Assembly (NCBI RefSeq): GCF_052324685.1
Contig: NC_135220.1
Location: 23,912,823 to 23,976,822 of the forward strand
Reading direction: 5' to 3'
DNA: 64,000 bases
DNA from: Brachyhypopomus gauderio
Lineage: Eukaryota; Chordata; Actinopteri; Gymnotiformes; Hypopomidae
Below the pieces are notes generated by a model. That model had not been told where the DNA came from and did not search any database. It saw only the letters and a program-made list of their open reading frames with translations. Below are positions 53,656 through 64,000 of the stretch, piece after piece. Numbering within the stretch: position 1 is the stretch's first letter; each line of letters opens with the position of its first letter. The translations under genes and the position numbers were made by a program.

Positions 53656-54751
53656 ACAGAATATCTTGCGGCGCGGGACAGAATTTAATTGTTATTGGCG
53701 GGAGCGGGAGTTGAATTAGTCCAGGCGATGCGGGAGCGGGACCACATATACATGTAGAAAAATCCCGCAAATTAATAGTCTAGAAAATTATAATAATAAC
53801 AACGCAATGATTTGCGCAATGATAAGGAACAGGACGAAAACAACTAATCATTCAGTAAGTAAGCAATAAACTAATTCAAAATATTGGCTAAGCAACTGAT
53901 CACGTGAACATGAAGTGTGCGTCATTTTGTCATTTTGATACAGAAATGGCAGAGACTGTAGACCAGGGGTCGGCAACCTTTGAGACATGGAGTGCCAACT
54001 TTAACATGTCCAGTCAATGAGTGTGCCACTATGGCGGCAAGTTTAAATTGTTGACCGAGGAGGGGGGGAGGTGTAAATCGACACAAAAAGTATTATATCG
54101 CGATCGATCGCCAAGTTTAAACGCCTCCGCCGTTCGCGCGAGGTGTGCGTGCGGAGTCGCGCGCTACGGTCACTCGCGAAAGTATAATCCATTAATATAA
54201 TAATTTATATTAAAATATATATTTTTGCTGATGCTGGTCCAGCGTGTCGCGTGCCAGTGACTATGCCTCGGTGTGCCAATGGTGGCACGCGTGCCATAGG
54301 TTGCCGACCCCTGCTGTAGACGGTCAACCAGTTTCAGCTGTGGAAAATTCTATTAAAACAGGCGAATACACCACAATTAAGCCAACTACAGGAAAGTCTG
54401 ATGTATGGAAGTCATATTCCATTGTAATTAATAGAGATGGAAATCGGCTTGTTGTGATACATGTCAGAAAGTGTTGGTGTACGTCACCTAACGGGATGTG
54501 TTTGGACTGTGGTAAGAAATGGGACAGCGCGATCAATCGCTATATTGCTGTTTTAATAAATACATAAGAAAATTTCAAGTACTAAATCTAATTAATTCAA
54601 TTCATATTAGAATTGCGGGCGGGGGCGACAGAAATGTGTATGTGGTGGGCGGGTGCGGGATTAAAACAAGCGATTTTTTGGCGGGAGCGGGTGGGAGCGG
54701 GTCTAAAACAAGCGGGAGCGGGATTAAAAAAGCAGTCCCGCGCAGACCTCT
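53656..54751 (+). mobile_element. Decayed hAT element with a BED-finger start
   Basis: Its ends carry degenerate inverted repeats built on GCGCGGGAC (left at about 53671-53679; reverse complement on the right at about 54735-54743), with GCGGGAGCGGG repeats just inside each end. A short frame starting with the ATG at 53946 continues after the inner insertion with VWKSYSIVI, resembling the BED zinc-finger start of hAT transposases. The catalytic part is missing. I saw no convincing target duplication, so the limits are approximate. Confidence 0.6.
53964..54313. mobile_element. hAT-type miniature element, 350 bp, nested
   Basis: Perfect 16-bp terminal inverted repeats, CAGGGGTCGGCAACCT, and a perfect 8-bp target duplication, CTGTAGAC (53956-53963 and 54314-54321). 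It has no coding capacity. It landed six codons after the ATG of the BED-finger frame of the surrounding hAT element. Confidence 0.93.
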
Positions 54752-54830
54752 ACTCCAAAGCTTCCTGGGATTGGTTTCGAACTACCTGCAGTTTGTGCAC
54801 AGGTTTACCAATGTAGCTGAATGAATCACA

Positions 54831-57231
54831 CTGGTTCACAGAGTATCAAAGGGGCCTGCATTCCAGTGAGCTGAGTGTGTATTTTCTGCTCTCCATGTTT
54901 TGCTAAGTGAGGCATATTTGCTGGCATATCCCAGGGCAGGCACAGCCTACTGCTAAGGCACTTTCTGCTGGCTGGGCCAGCCTCCGGATGCATGTCAAGT
55001 TGCTAGGTGCCCATGTGGCACCTGCTAGTGTTATGTTAGAGTGGCTAGTTGTGGGGTTTTTCTTTTTCTGCTGGTTTGGACTGTGGGAGAAGTTCCATGA
55101 TTATCATGGATGAAGTCGTCAACCAGTTGGGCATCTGAATGACTCAGACCATGCTGCTCCATCCACAATTGTCTTGTAGAGTGTTTCAACTCCTCACCAC
55201 CTAGTTTGTCATTACCATACAACCTGTTGGTCCAGCTGGCATGCTAATCTGCCATGCAGGAATCAACTGGCACTATTCCCATGCCAAGCATGAGCTTCCC
55301 CAAGAAGGAATCACCAAGGTGACATCACTCACCAAAAATGACCCTACAACTCACAACTCGGGCACAATGGATCTCGCCATAGATGTGAGTGAAGCCTTAT
55401 AGTCCATACCACAGGAAGTGACACTGTCCCATGCTTCAGTCACCATGGGACCTCTGTGTTGTGAAGGGACACTTAGGCAAGGTGTCGTATCAGTGCTGGG
55501 TGGGCAGTTTAACTGTTGTGTTCCATAATGCCCTGTGACAGAGGGTCAGTTTTGGTCCAGGAGGCCAAATGGGCTGAAGGGACAGTTGTTACACTGAAGG
55601 CACAGGCCAAAGACAGGACTGGGTGTGCCCATAAGCTTCACCACGAGTGGCACAGGCCTCTCTGTAAACCTCAGGGACTTTGTTCATGCTGTGGGAGTTA
55701 ATGGGATAACTGACCCTTGAGGGAAGGACTCCCAGAATGCCATGCACCTCTGCATACTTTATTTAGTTTATACTTAATGTTGAGAATAGCTGTGTAAGTG
55801 GTAGATGTACAGTATAGTTGGTTTAATAAGTCAAGTCCCCCTTTAGTTCACTAGCATATAGAGATGTGTACCCTCATGGGATGTGTCTGGAGGCCACACT
55901 CCACCCACTTTCCCTCCACCTACTTTTGCTGTTAGTTCAGTTTCCCATTTACTAAGCTGAATCTTTTTAAAGTCCATGCTGAGAATGAAATAAATACAAT
56001 AAGCAGTAATGTTGCCTGACTCCTCATCTACGCCACTGCTACTCTGTCCAAACGTCGAGGTAGCACAGAACACAGGATGCTTCACCAGCACAAGTGCTCT
56101 GCACAGAGCCTCATGACCCGAGGTGTCCTCCTTACCCACGTTAGTCATCCTGCAGCTGACACAATGAGGTGCCGCAAAATGCGTGGTTCTGTCAAACGAG
56201 TGCTAAACAACACTGAACACACCAGCCCCTCTTGCAAAGACAGGATTCAGTGGCTCAGTGACAAAACAAACAGCTTATGGTGCTGCATGTAATCAGTAGT
56301 TGCTTATTTCCAAAGTCAAGTGTCCTCCGCACATCTGTGACTGGAACAATAAGACACCATCACACTCAGGCTAAGTCTACATATTCTGTCCATGAATATA
56401 AAACACTACACAGAATACAACTTTGTGTCTTTACACTTGCCTGCTATGCCGGAAAAAGTATTGCATTCTCTGGCAGTTTCTGGGGCCAGTTTAGTTTCAC
56501 AGCAAATTGGGAAGAGCTACTTGTTTGGAACATGAATGACTCGTGTGGAAGTATGAAAGAGACAAGTGAATTTTATTATTATTATTTCATAGTTATGGTT
56601 AACCTATTTTACTGTGAATGTAATTTCTTTGAATCTAATTATCTTATTTTACTCATTAACTTTCAGAACCTTTTGTGTATTTTAGTTCCATAAAGACAGA
56701 TCAAGAGTAATTAATCAGGGGAAAGTTAAGACTAATGCTCTAGCTAAGACTAGATGTTCCTTTTGATAAAGGTATTGCTTTCATTCTATCATCCTGTAAC
56801 AAATGTCTGAGCATCCACTATGCATACCTGTACAAAAATACATTTTAAAGCTTGTAAAGCTGCCTTTCAAACTCATGTTGCGAATTTTCAATTTATTATT
56901 ATTTTTCCTGTTTCTCCAGAGGGCAAGCAATCAAATTTTAGGACTGGTCATCTAACCTAACAATATGAGACTTGTATATAAAGGTCATCCAGAAATTTAA
57001 GCCATGGCTTGTGGGCATCATTCCATTTCATATTAATTTACCTTCTTTGTGTCTCTCATTGACATTCCAAACATTACTTCTTGCAACCTATGGCACTAAA
57101 AGTTGTCAGATCCATTTAATTGGCTCAACAAAGATAATAAAGCAGCTGATGATGTTTGCCATACTTTATGGTAATTCAAGCACTTTAAAGCTAATGTGTC
57201 TGGGAACGTGCCATGATATAATGTGTGCCAC
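54831..57231. other. Intergenic region between the Gypsy remnant and the NPFF receptor gene
   Basis: No supportable gene; several open frames of 60-140 codons have no recognisable features. The right edge includes the receptor gene's 3' UTR with a candidate signal at 56892-56897. Confidence 0.55.
56892..56897 (-). terminator. Candidate NPFF receptor poly(A) signal
   Basis: TTTATT on the plus strand (AATAAA on the minus strand), about 335 bp after the receptor stop codon. Confidence 0.4.
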
Positions 57232-60200
57232 TCAAAGTTCCCATGCTTGGTAAACAGTAGTTCCTGTAGGAGAGATCCTTTCGATGTCTTCCAGAAGCTC
57301 TCTTTTGATTAAGGTCGCTCCATTTCCACCTCCCACACCAGAGCTTCCCGTCTCCACTGGTGGCTTCTGGTGCTCCATCTCAAGACGCACACAGCCCGTC
57401 AGGTCGCTGTCCGTGTAGATCCTGTTCCTCACCCCCAAGCCGAGAGGGTTGGAACTGAGAGCCTTGTCCAGGTGGGCGCGCACCTCGGGACCCCTGTTGG
57501 GCATCCCGAAACGGATCCTCGACTGCCACCGACTGCAGCAGCAGGATCCCGGCTCACAGGCGGCCCGGAAACCCCTCTTGAAGTTTTCGTTAAAGTAACC
57601 ATAGATGATGGGGTTCACGCTGGAGTTGGAGAAGGCCAGCCAGTGAGAGAATGGAAAGATGTATCCCGTCAGCAACTCAAGATGCTTCCCCTCCGGTCGC
57701 GCATAATCTGTCAGCAGCATTAGCGTCCACAGGGGCAGCCAGGAGATCATAAAGAGAAGGGCCACAACACTCAGCATCTTAATCACTTTAATCTTCCGCT
57801 GTGATATCGGCGACTTCCGTTGAGGTGCTGAGTCAGCCTGGTCCACGTTGACCAGAACGGTGGTCGAGTAGAGCTTGGTGCCGATGCGGCCGTACATCAG
57901 GACAATAAGAATGAGGGGGATGAGGTAAATGAGGGCAAACAGGACTGTGGTGTATACTTTACGCATTTGTGGCTCGGGCCAAGTCTCGTAGCAGGAGTAA
58001 AGTGGGTAAGAAAGGTTGTAGATGTCATTGTGGATTGTGAAGTGGCCCCTCTCTTGTTCAACTGTCAACATCAGGACCGAGGGGAACATTATGACCAGAG
58101 CCAATACCCATATCGTCCCAATGGTTGCCTTAGCAACAAAAAGTGTGAGTTTGGGCTTGAAAGGGTAAACAATGCAACGGAACCTTGAGATAAAACAAAA
58201 ATTTGCAATGGGGGAAAGGAAAAAAGAAAAATCTGGATTCAGAATTTGTATAATATTGCTGTTTAGAAAATGTATTAATAGAAATATATATTTTTAAACA
58301 AATCTATTTTTATTCTTTTTTATGTCACAATTCTAATATTGATTATTTCACACAGTGGCTAAGTTAAGACATTCAGTGATGAGTCCAAGCCTTTTATGCC
58401 TGGTTTTAAGCATCTCTAAATAATTTCCAACCAAAAACAATGATCTAGCTGTGGTCTATCCCCATTTGTATGGATGTCTGAATAAGCATATCAGAGTCAA
58501 TGTCACATTTCATTTTAAATCAAGGTGGACAAAAAAGTTTTTAAGGCTTTTCAAGCTACTTTAAAGACACCATATGCACAGGTGTGAACTGTATTTACAT
58601 ATCTCAGCCTTGAAGACAATGTAGGCCCTCTACAACATCAGAGTGGTAAGATAAAAAAGATAATGTAAAAATATTTTTAAAGTCAGCGCTAATTTTATTT
58701 GAACTATGTATTTTATCAGGCAACATGTAAACAAATCCAATCAAACAAATGCATCCTTCAAACCTGCCTGTTCCATTTGTGGTGGAATGTGCAGTGTTAA
58801 ATGAAGGAAGGGATTTCTCTACTATCAAAATTTTGCTCATCAGTTGCGGGAAAGCTTGTTGGTGATTGGTGGCCCTGCTATAAATTTACAATGGGGCAAG
58901 CAACATTAATTCATTGAGAGAGAGTAAATTGCCCAATCGTATCTTCTCTCTGAATTGGCCGGCTTTGTTATTTCTAACTTTATGACCAGTTTCACGTGCT
59001 GTGTTCGAGCCGAAACACAAGCTAGCAGCAAACAACTAGCCAGCTAGGTTGTTCATTCATGATGAAATCCAGTAGCGCTATCGCCAGTAAGGTGGAAATC
59101 GCAGCACGGGATCCCTACCCTGCCTAGTGTAGCATTTTTCAAGCACAATACAGCTGTCTCATGCGGGGTTTAATAATAATCCACTGTGGTGAATAACAAG
59201 CACTGAAATAAGTAAAGGGTAAAACGCTCCACTGCAGGGGACCTTTAGAGGCAGGATGGAGAACCACTGGCGTAATGCACGTCATATCTATCTTCCAGAT
59301 TATTTTAATATGAGTCATTTTAGACTTTTTATATATATATTTTTACCAGCACGGTAGCCTTTGTTCAACATTCACATGCACAGCTTTGTATTATGGAATG
59401 TGTCAGCTTTTCCACTGTGCAATTCAGAGAAATTACTGCCAATTATATAATCCTGGTAGAAACTGTAAGAGCAGATCATTGGGGTGCTTTCTACTTTTGT
59501 TGCAACAATACTGGTCAGTACTACTGTAGAAGAAAACAGATCAAACTAGAAAGGCCACGGGTAAGAATTTCTACAAAATTGCCTTGACCAGAGTTTTCTG
59601 TAATCAGCTAATATCAGTAATTATCTGGTTCCAGATGCTTTTTCTGGATTTGAAAAGGTATTAAAAAGTGATTTTTGAAGCAGGCTGCCACTGTTTTTGC
59701 TCTGTTGTTTAGTAACGAATAGTAATAAACACCTAAAATTGACAGCATAATAAAAGTCTTTTGAGGTAAAACACTGGACTAGGTGATCTGAATGTGTACT
59801 GAAACATATTTATCATAGAAACCTGAATATGTGGTTAACATATTTACTCAAAGTAAATAAAGAAATAAAGGCATATAGCTCCATCAAGATGGTGTAAATA
59901 GAAACACACCTCACAGCAGGGGTCTGGCAGCAAATATTGATGGAAGAGGGTTCCAGACATAAACAACATGTGCTGTGTTCCCCATATCAGGATATTAAAG
60001 AAATGTCTTTGTTTCAATTGAAAGGCATAGTCATTTCTTCTAAAAATGCTGTGTGAGTTCTGTGTGAGTTTTCTGAAGCTTTGCATTTATCAATAAAGCA
60101 ATAAATGTTCATCCAACTCTGGTTTACCACCTATTAAAAATCACCTCTAAACACTAATGAAAAGAAATACTTCACTGGGCTAGAATGTGATTATGACACA

Positions 60201-61430
60201 TAGGCTAAGAAAGATACACACTGACCCCATTAGCTTCGTGTGTTAAAAACAATAGGTTCAGTCAAGACCTGTCAGTCTATTTACTAAGTGACTGACTATA
60301 TGGATAAAAGGAGGTAAACACTTACCTATCCACTGCAATAGCCACCAGAGTGAAAACTGAGGCGCAGACAGACATTCCTTGAACAAGACCACTCAACTTG
60401 CATATCACATTGCTGAAGGGCCAACCTATTGACAGACAGAAGAACTGAGAACTCATTAGAATTCTACAGCAACAATTACTCTTGTGTTTGCAGACTGGAG
60501 TCTTGCATGATTGACATACCTCATCTGTATTACCCCAAAATGTCTGTAATACAGATGACTGATTACCACCTCGCCTGGTGTCTGACATTTTTTGATAAAC
60601 AGAATATTGATATAATCTCAGTGGCATGAATCTTTATTAGAGAGATATTCAGATGATGAAAAGTGTGCATTAAGTAATGAAATATTTCAAGTCAAATATT
60701 TGTCCCATATTACACATGCTACAATACGTGATTTAGCCATCATAACTTTTGAGGACCATGGAGTCAGGACAAGAGCACTATTAAAATTTATTCAAATAAT
60801 ATACAGTTGTGTAAAAACAAGATCCTTCTCAGCATTATGAAAAGGGGACCCAAACATGAACTCCCACTTGGAGAGTACTTTGTTCAAATCCTAACCCAGG
60901 GTGCTGACCCTGATCTTGCGAATACTGAGATTCTCCTGAGAGACTGGGTTAGGCTTCCATGATCCCCAACAACCCCAGGAATGTAAAGCAACAGATGACA
61001 ACATCAATGAGCCGATTTGATTTGGTCTGGTGAGTGATGTCATCAGACAAAAGTACTTGCCCGTGATGAGGTTGTCCACTAAGGTTGTAGGGATGCAGAA
61101 GACCCCTACAAGCAGATCGCTGATGGAGAGGTTGAGGATGAAGATGTTGGTGACCGTCCACATGCGCCGGTTCCTCAGCACTATGAGACACACCACGGCA
61201 TTTCCTATCATGCACAGCAGAAATATGAACAGGTAGGCCAGGATGAACACCGCCGCCATGTCCAGCGAGTGTTGGTAATATGGAGAGAACAGGATCCTTT
61301 CTGCCGGAGTTGAATTGGTGCCATTGGTGGTATTAGTGTCGGGGAGTAGATCTGAGATCGTGTAAGGGGTGGCCAGTTCCCATGACACTTGGTCTTCTTT
61401 AGCTTTGCCTCTTTTAGATTCTCCCTCCAT
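57232..61430 (-). CDS. npffr1: Neuropeptide FF receptor 1-type GPCR
   Basis: Coding exons in transcript order: 61430-61061, 60425-60326 and 58183-57232. Phases 1 and 2 join correctly and give 473 aa. Seven membrane segments are visible. The N-terminus has NTT, NGT and NST glycosylation sites. TM1-2 reads [10 protein letters not shown] and [13 protein letters not shown]; after TM3 comes VDRFRC in place of DRY; TM6 has SWLPLW and TM7 has [13 protein letters not shown] Cys cluster after TM7 may be palmitoylated. The start MEGE, the loop SYPLYSC and the ending AWEL favour the NPFFR1 branch over NPFFR2 (human NPFFR1 ends AWDI). NPFF receptors bind RF-amide peptides at the plasma membrane and couple to Gi/o. 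The first coding intron has a GC donor. Fish have several NPFFR1-like copies, so the exact paralogue is unknown. Confidence 0.93.
58124..58137. promoter_or_regulatory. X-box palindrome within receptor coding exon
   Basis: GTTGCCTTAGCAAC matches the X-box consensus at every specified base. It overlaps codons for the segment FVAKAT, so coding constraint may explain it. Confidence 0.25.
58184..60325 (-). other. NPFF receptor intron 2
   Basis: Intron between the TM3-end exon and the last exon, with donor GTAAGT and acceptor TCTCAAG. It is AT-rich and I see no other gene. Confidence 0.85.
60426..61060 (-). other. NPFF receptor intron 1 (GC-AG)
   Basis: It starts GCAAGT at 61060 and ends AATAG at 60426. 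Reading frames visible inside (including one continuing from the exon) soon stop. The GC donor is required to keep LITG|WPF in frame. Confidence 0.88.
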
Positions 61431-61467
61431 GGGTCAGAGTAGCAAACCTGAGGAAACACAGAAGTGT

Positions 61468-61469
<2 letters not shown>

Positions 61470-61517
<48 letters not shown>
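61470..61517. repeat. (GA)n microsatellite
   Basis: 24 GA units; on the receptor strand this is a CT run lying about 20 bp upstream of the acceptor of the first coding exon. Confidence 0.96.
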
Positions 61518-61523
<6 letters not shown>

Positions 61524-61557
61524 AGACACTGACAATTATTTGCATATTAGCCTACAT

Positions 61558-61904
61558 CAGGGGTGCTCACAGTTTTCAGCTTGCGAGCTACTTATAAGAT
61601 GACCAAGTCAGAAAGATCTACCGGGGTGGCGGCGAACGTAATTTGTTGAGCGGGGGGGGGGGGGGGGGGGGGTGGCGAACGTAATATGTTGAGCGGGGGG
61701 GGGGGGGGGGTGGCGAACGTAATTGGTTGAGTGGATTGCAGATTGGCTACCGTGAATGTCAATCAAAATACAACCGTCAGAGCAGATGTGCGATTCATCT
61801 ACTACTATTTTATGTGACGCGATCTACGCACATTCCTTCGCGATCGACCGACACTTCCTTCGCGATCGACCGGTCGATCGCGATCGACGTAATGAGCACC
61901 CCTG
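61558..61904. mobile_element. hAT-type miniature element with G-run repeats, 347 bp
   Basis: Terminal inverted repeats CAGGGGTGCTCA at both ends and a perfect 8-bp target duplication, GCCTACAT (61550-61557 and 61905-61912). Inside are three copies of GGCGAACGTAAT, the first two each followed by TGTTGAGC and a very long G run, plus CGATCGACC palindromes near the right end. It lies in the 5' non-coding part of the receptor gene. Confidence 0.93.
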
Positions 61905-63815
61905 GCCTACATGCTTTCCTTGGCTTTGTCCAAATACTTCCTGGCCTATCACTAATACTATGTAGATTGCACTGTGCATAACGACCCCTGAGAACTAGTA
62001 CCTGCAAGTAATTGGTGGTATAATTACCACCCTGCTTACCAATAACTGACCTCTTAAGTGCTATTATTATAATGTAGATCAAGCTGTTGGCAATGGTGCC
62101 TGAGAACAGCATGTAATCAGCATCTTAATAACAACATTTTGCCACATTTCTAATAACAGGATGGCAAATTTTTTTTAACAATTTGATAATATTCATAATT
62201 TCAGGAAGCAAACAAAGCAATAATCAATGGAAAGTTAAACAGCTGGCAGAATATTACAACTACCCATAAACATAACAGCGTCTGGCACCTCTACCTTTTA
62301 AAAATAGATTATTTCCATTTACATTATTAAGACCTTTTAAATAACATGTTATTAGTTTTAAGTGTTTGAGGATTTGTTGACTTTTGTCCTTGCTGTGCCT
62401 TAAATCAGAAAATACTTGTTAACTTCATTTGGAATACTGAGTCTATATTCTATCAACCTTATAATTTATCTAGATAATGTAAATAAAATCATTTCAGTGT
62501 AAAAAATAGCTATGTGTTGATGCTAAAGATGGAATATAAATGATATGATTATAATGAAGATTTTACCTGGAACTGCCATTTGCCTTTATATAAACTAAGG
62601 TTACCATACTGTTGACAATTCACAGACTGCATTTTAATCATGAAACAGCTTTTATAAAACACTCCTGTGCAGTACTGCTCAACAGAGCGGTTTGAAAATC
62701 CCAAGAGATGCCTTAAAATCATGCCGCCACACGTCATTTTCTTCTACTGACAGGCACATTTTGACAATATGTTCACCCAAGTAGTGCCCAAAGACCATTA
62801 TTGGCTGCAGCAGGTCACTTTAAAGTCTCTTTGATTTTGAGGCAAAAAATATATATACACTAACTTGGTTGAAGGTTGAAATGATGGACTAGCCAATTGA
62901 TCTGTCATACATGCATTGCTTTTATGGAAGTGTTAGGCTATTGACAGACAGGAGTCAGCGCAATCTGCCCGAAACAAATTAATTTCAATACATTTCATAT
63001 AATACATTATAAGCAAACCAAAAATGTTAATTTGCTATGCGACTACACGTGAAAAATAGATAGGCTACTTTAGTTTTTAACAGTCTGTCTGACTGGAGAA
63101 AACCACACAACTGTTCTTACCGCGGAGTCCCACAGGAAGGGTAAACAGTGTAGAAAGAACAGTGACCACGTCACGGATCCTGTTTTAGTCCTGTTTTCAG
63201 TGTCGGGATAGTTCAGATGGTACAGTCATTCGACTTCAAGTTGTTCGCTCCCAGGTTGCTGCCAAACCGCTGATACAGTCACAACCCTGGCCATGCTGAC
63301 ACTTGAGTGCGCGCGCACGCTCAGCATTAGACGTAAACCTGTAACCTGTAAAATCTTATATTCAGTGGATCGCTATTTGTTAACCAAGCTGTAACTAACC
63401 GTGAATGTCATTTACGGTATTTAAAAGTACGAACAAAGTAGTAGTCAAATCCATTCAGTCCCTATAGTTCAGGTAGCCGATTTCCTTTTCTTTCTTTCTT
63501 TTTTTACACTGGTGCAAAATAACATCGTCTGCCTTTAAATGCTTGTTGCGTCATTTAAGTATAAAAAAACTGAAACATATACCGTGGATGAAGACAAGGA
63601 AGTGTGATTCAGCTTGATGCTATTGCTATTTGTAAAATCCGCATAAATGTACCTCTTGTGTACAGTTCTTAGTTAAGTTCTCAAAAGTCACATACATTTC
63701 ACATACTCACCTCCATCGACTGGTGTTGAGGAAAGGACACTTTACCTGGTCTCCGTGTCTTGGATTTCCCCTGGTCTGAAGGGATAAACTGGCATCCAAG
63801 AGTCTCAAGCAAGGC
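61905..63815 (-). other. Upstream non-coding region of the NPFF receptor gene
   Basis: The first coding exon has an acceptor at 61448 (TTTCCTCAG), so at least one 5' non-coding exon must lie upstream. Minus-strand donors at 63121/63120 (CCGCG|GTAAGA), 63711/63710 (TGGAG|GTGAGT) and about 62570 (TTCCAG|GTAAAA) are candidates. A CpG-containing stretch at 63150-63330 is the most promoter-like part. Confidence 0.4.
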
Positions 63816-63817
63816 AA

Positions 63818-63900
63818 GATAGCTTTATTTATATAGCACATTTTGTACATAATGGCAATTTAAAGTGCTTCACGTATTAATACAAAAAGCTAATAATAGT
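63818..63900. repeat. Common teleost dispersed repeat fragment
   Basis: The words AAGGCAAG, TTTATTTATATAGCACATTT and AAAGTGCTTCAC occur in the order I associate with a widespread fish repeat, often annotated near retroposon tails. I cannot assign the family with certainty. Confidence 0.5.
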
Positions 63901-64000
63901 CCAAAATCTATCACCTTGGGAACGTCTTTACCAATAAATAAAAACTCTTCAAAATGTATGAAAATTAAAACATTTAAAGCAAATACTTTAATTAACTATA

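Larger units (their letters stand above)
53335..54830 (+). pseudogene. Decayed Ty3/Gypsy reverse-transcriptase fragment, split by a hAT insertion
   Basis: The left part (about 53335-53620) reads LNAVTKPNLY, DQLTGSTEW, KGLRQFTLMVFGLQF and GIPKDQC in plus frames, matching reverse-transcriptase motifs of Ty3/Gypsy elements. The right part (54757-54820) reads FLGLVSNYLQFVHRF, the connection segment that follows the catalytic motif in intact elements. Frames shift and stops interrupt; the YLDD-type motif is not recognisable. It is a dead remnant. Poorly preserved pol-like sequence may continue to about 55250. Confidence 0.75.

Noticed and set aside
56277-56693. 138-codon frame near the NPFF receptor 3' end
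   Set aside because: Low complexity in places, no motif, and it overlaps the receptor's probable 3' flank.
57232-61430. Two separate partial receptor genes
   Set aside because: The three exons join in phase into one complete seven-membrane-segment protein, with no duplicated or missing segment.

Overview
This window is vertebrate nuclear DNA, almost certainly from a ray-finned (teleost-type) fish. The genes are split into small exons with GT/GC-AG introns, CA/TA/GA microsatellites are frequent, and hAT-type miniature transposons have perfect 8-bp target duplications. The encoded proteins are clear vertebrate developmental regulators and receptors, recognised from remembered family sequences; no database search was run. 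Every exon boundary below was placed by reading splice sites and checking codon phase, and each of the five coding regions joins into one open frame.

Layout: 1-5079 is non-coding, with one hAT miniature element. glis3 (+) has coding exons from 5080 to 17651 (10 exons, 888 aa). rfx3 (+) has a likely promoter and first non-coding exon at about 19730-19958, a second non-coding exon at 25261-25323, 16 coding exons from 25381 to 33866 (763 aa) and a 3' UTR of about 3.9 kb to about 37785. smad4 (-) converges on it: 11 coding exons from 43145 down to 39931 (537 aa), with non-coding exon 1 near 44031. A bmp10-type ligand gene (-) has 2 exons at 46647-48459 (468 aa). The stretch 48460-57231 is gene-free and holds a decayed Ty3/Gypsy copy that carries a hAT copy, which in turn carries a second hAT miniature element. 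An NPFF-receptor-type GPCR (-) has 3 coding exons at 57232-61430 (473 aa); its upstream non-coding exon(s) probably lie between 62.5 and 63.8 kb. A common fish dispersed repeat sits near 63.8 kb.

The GLIS3-RFX3 order and orientation match the human 9p24 block. RFX3 is a ciliogenesis and endocrine transcription factor, and GLIS3 is a cilium-associated Kruppel-like factor also needed in pancreas and kidney. Smad4 is the shared intracellular partner for BMP and TGF-beta signals, and here a BMP10-type ligand gene lies 3.5 kb beyond its coding start.

I did not find a new multi-gene system. The points most worth checking are: (a) a 36-bp minisatellite that copies the glis3 exon-1 splice donor in phase; (b) a Tyr-to-Cys change in the GLIS3 SUFU-binding motif and an in-frame TAG just before the conserved GLIS3 tail; (c) strong RFX X-box palindromes inside rfx3 itself and inside glis3; (d) two GC-AG introns; (e) a three-level nested transposon; (f) a fold-back repeat with arms of about 63 bp in a glis3 intron; and (g) nearly abutting rfx3 and smad4 3' ends.
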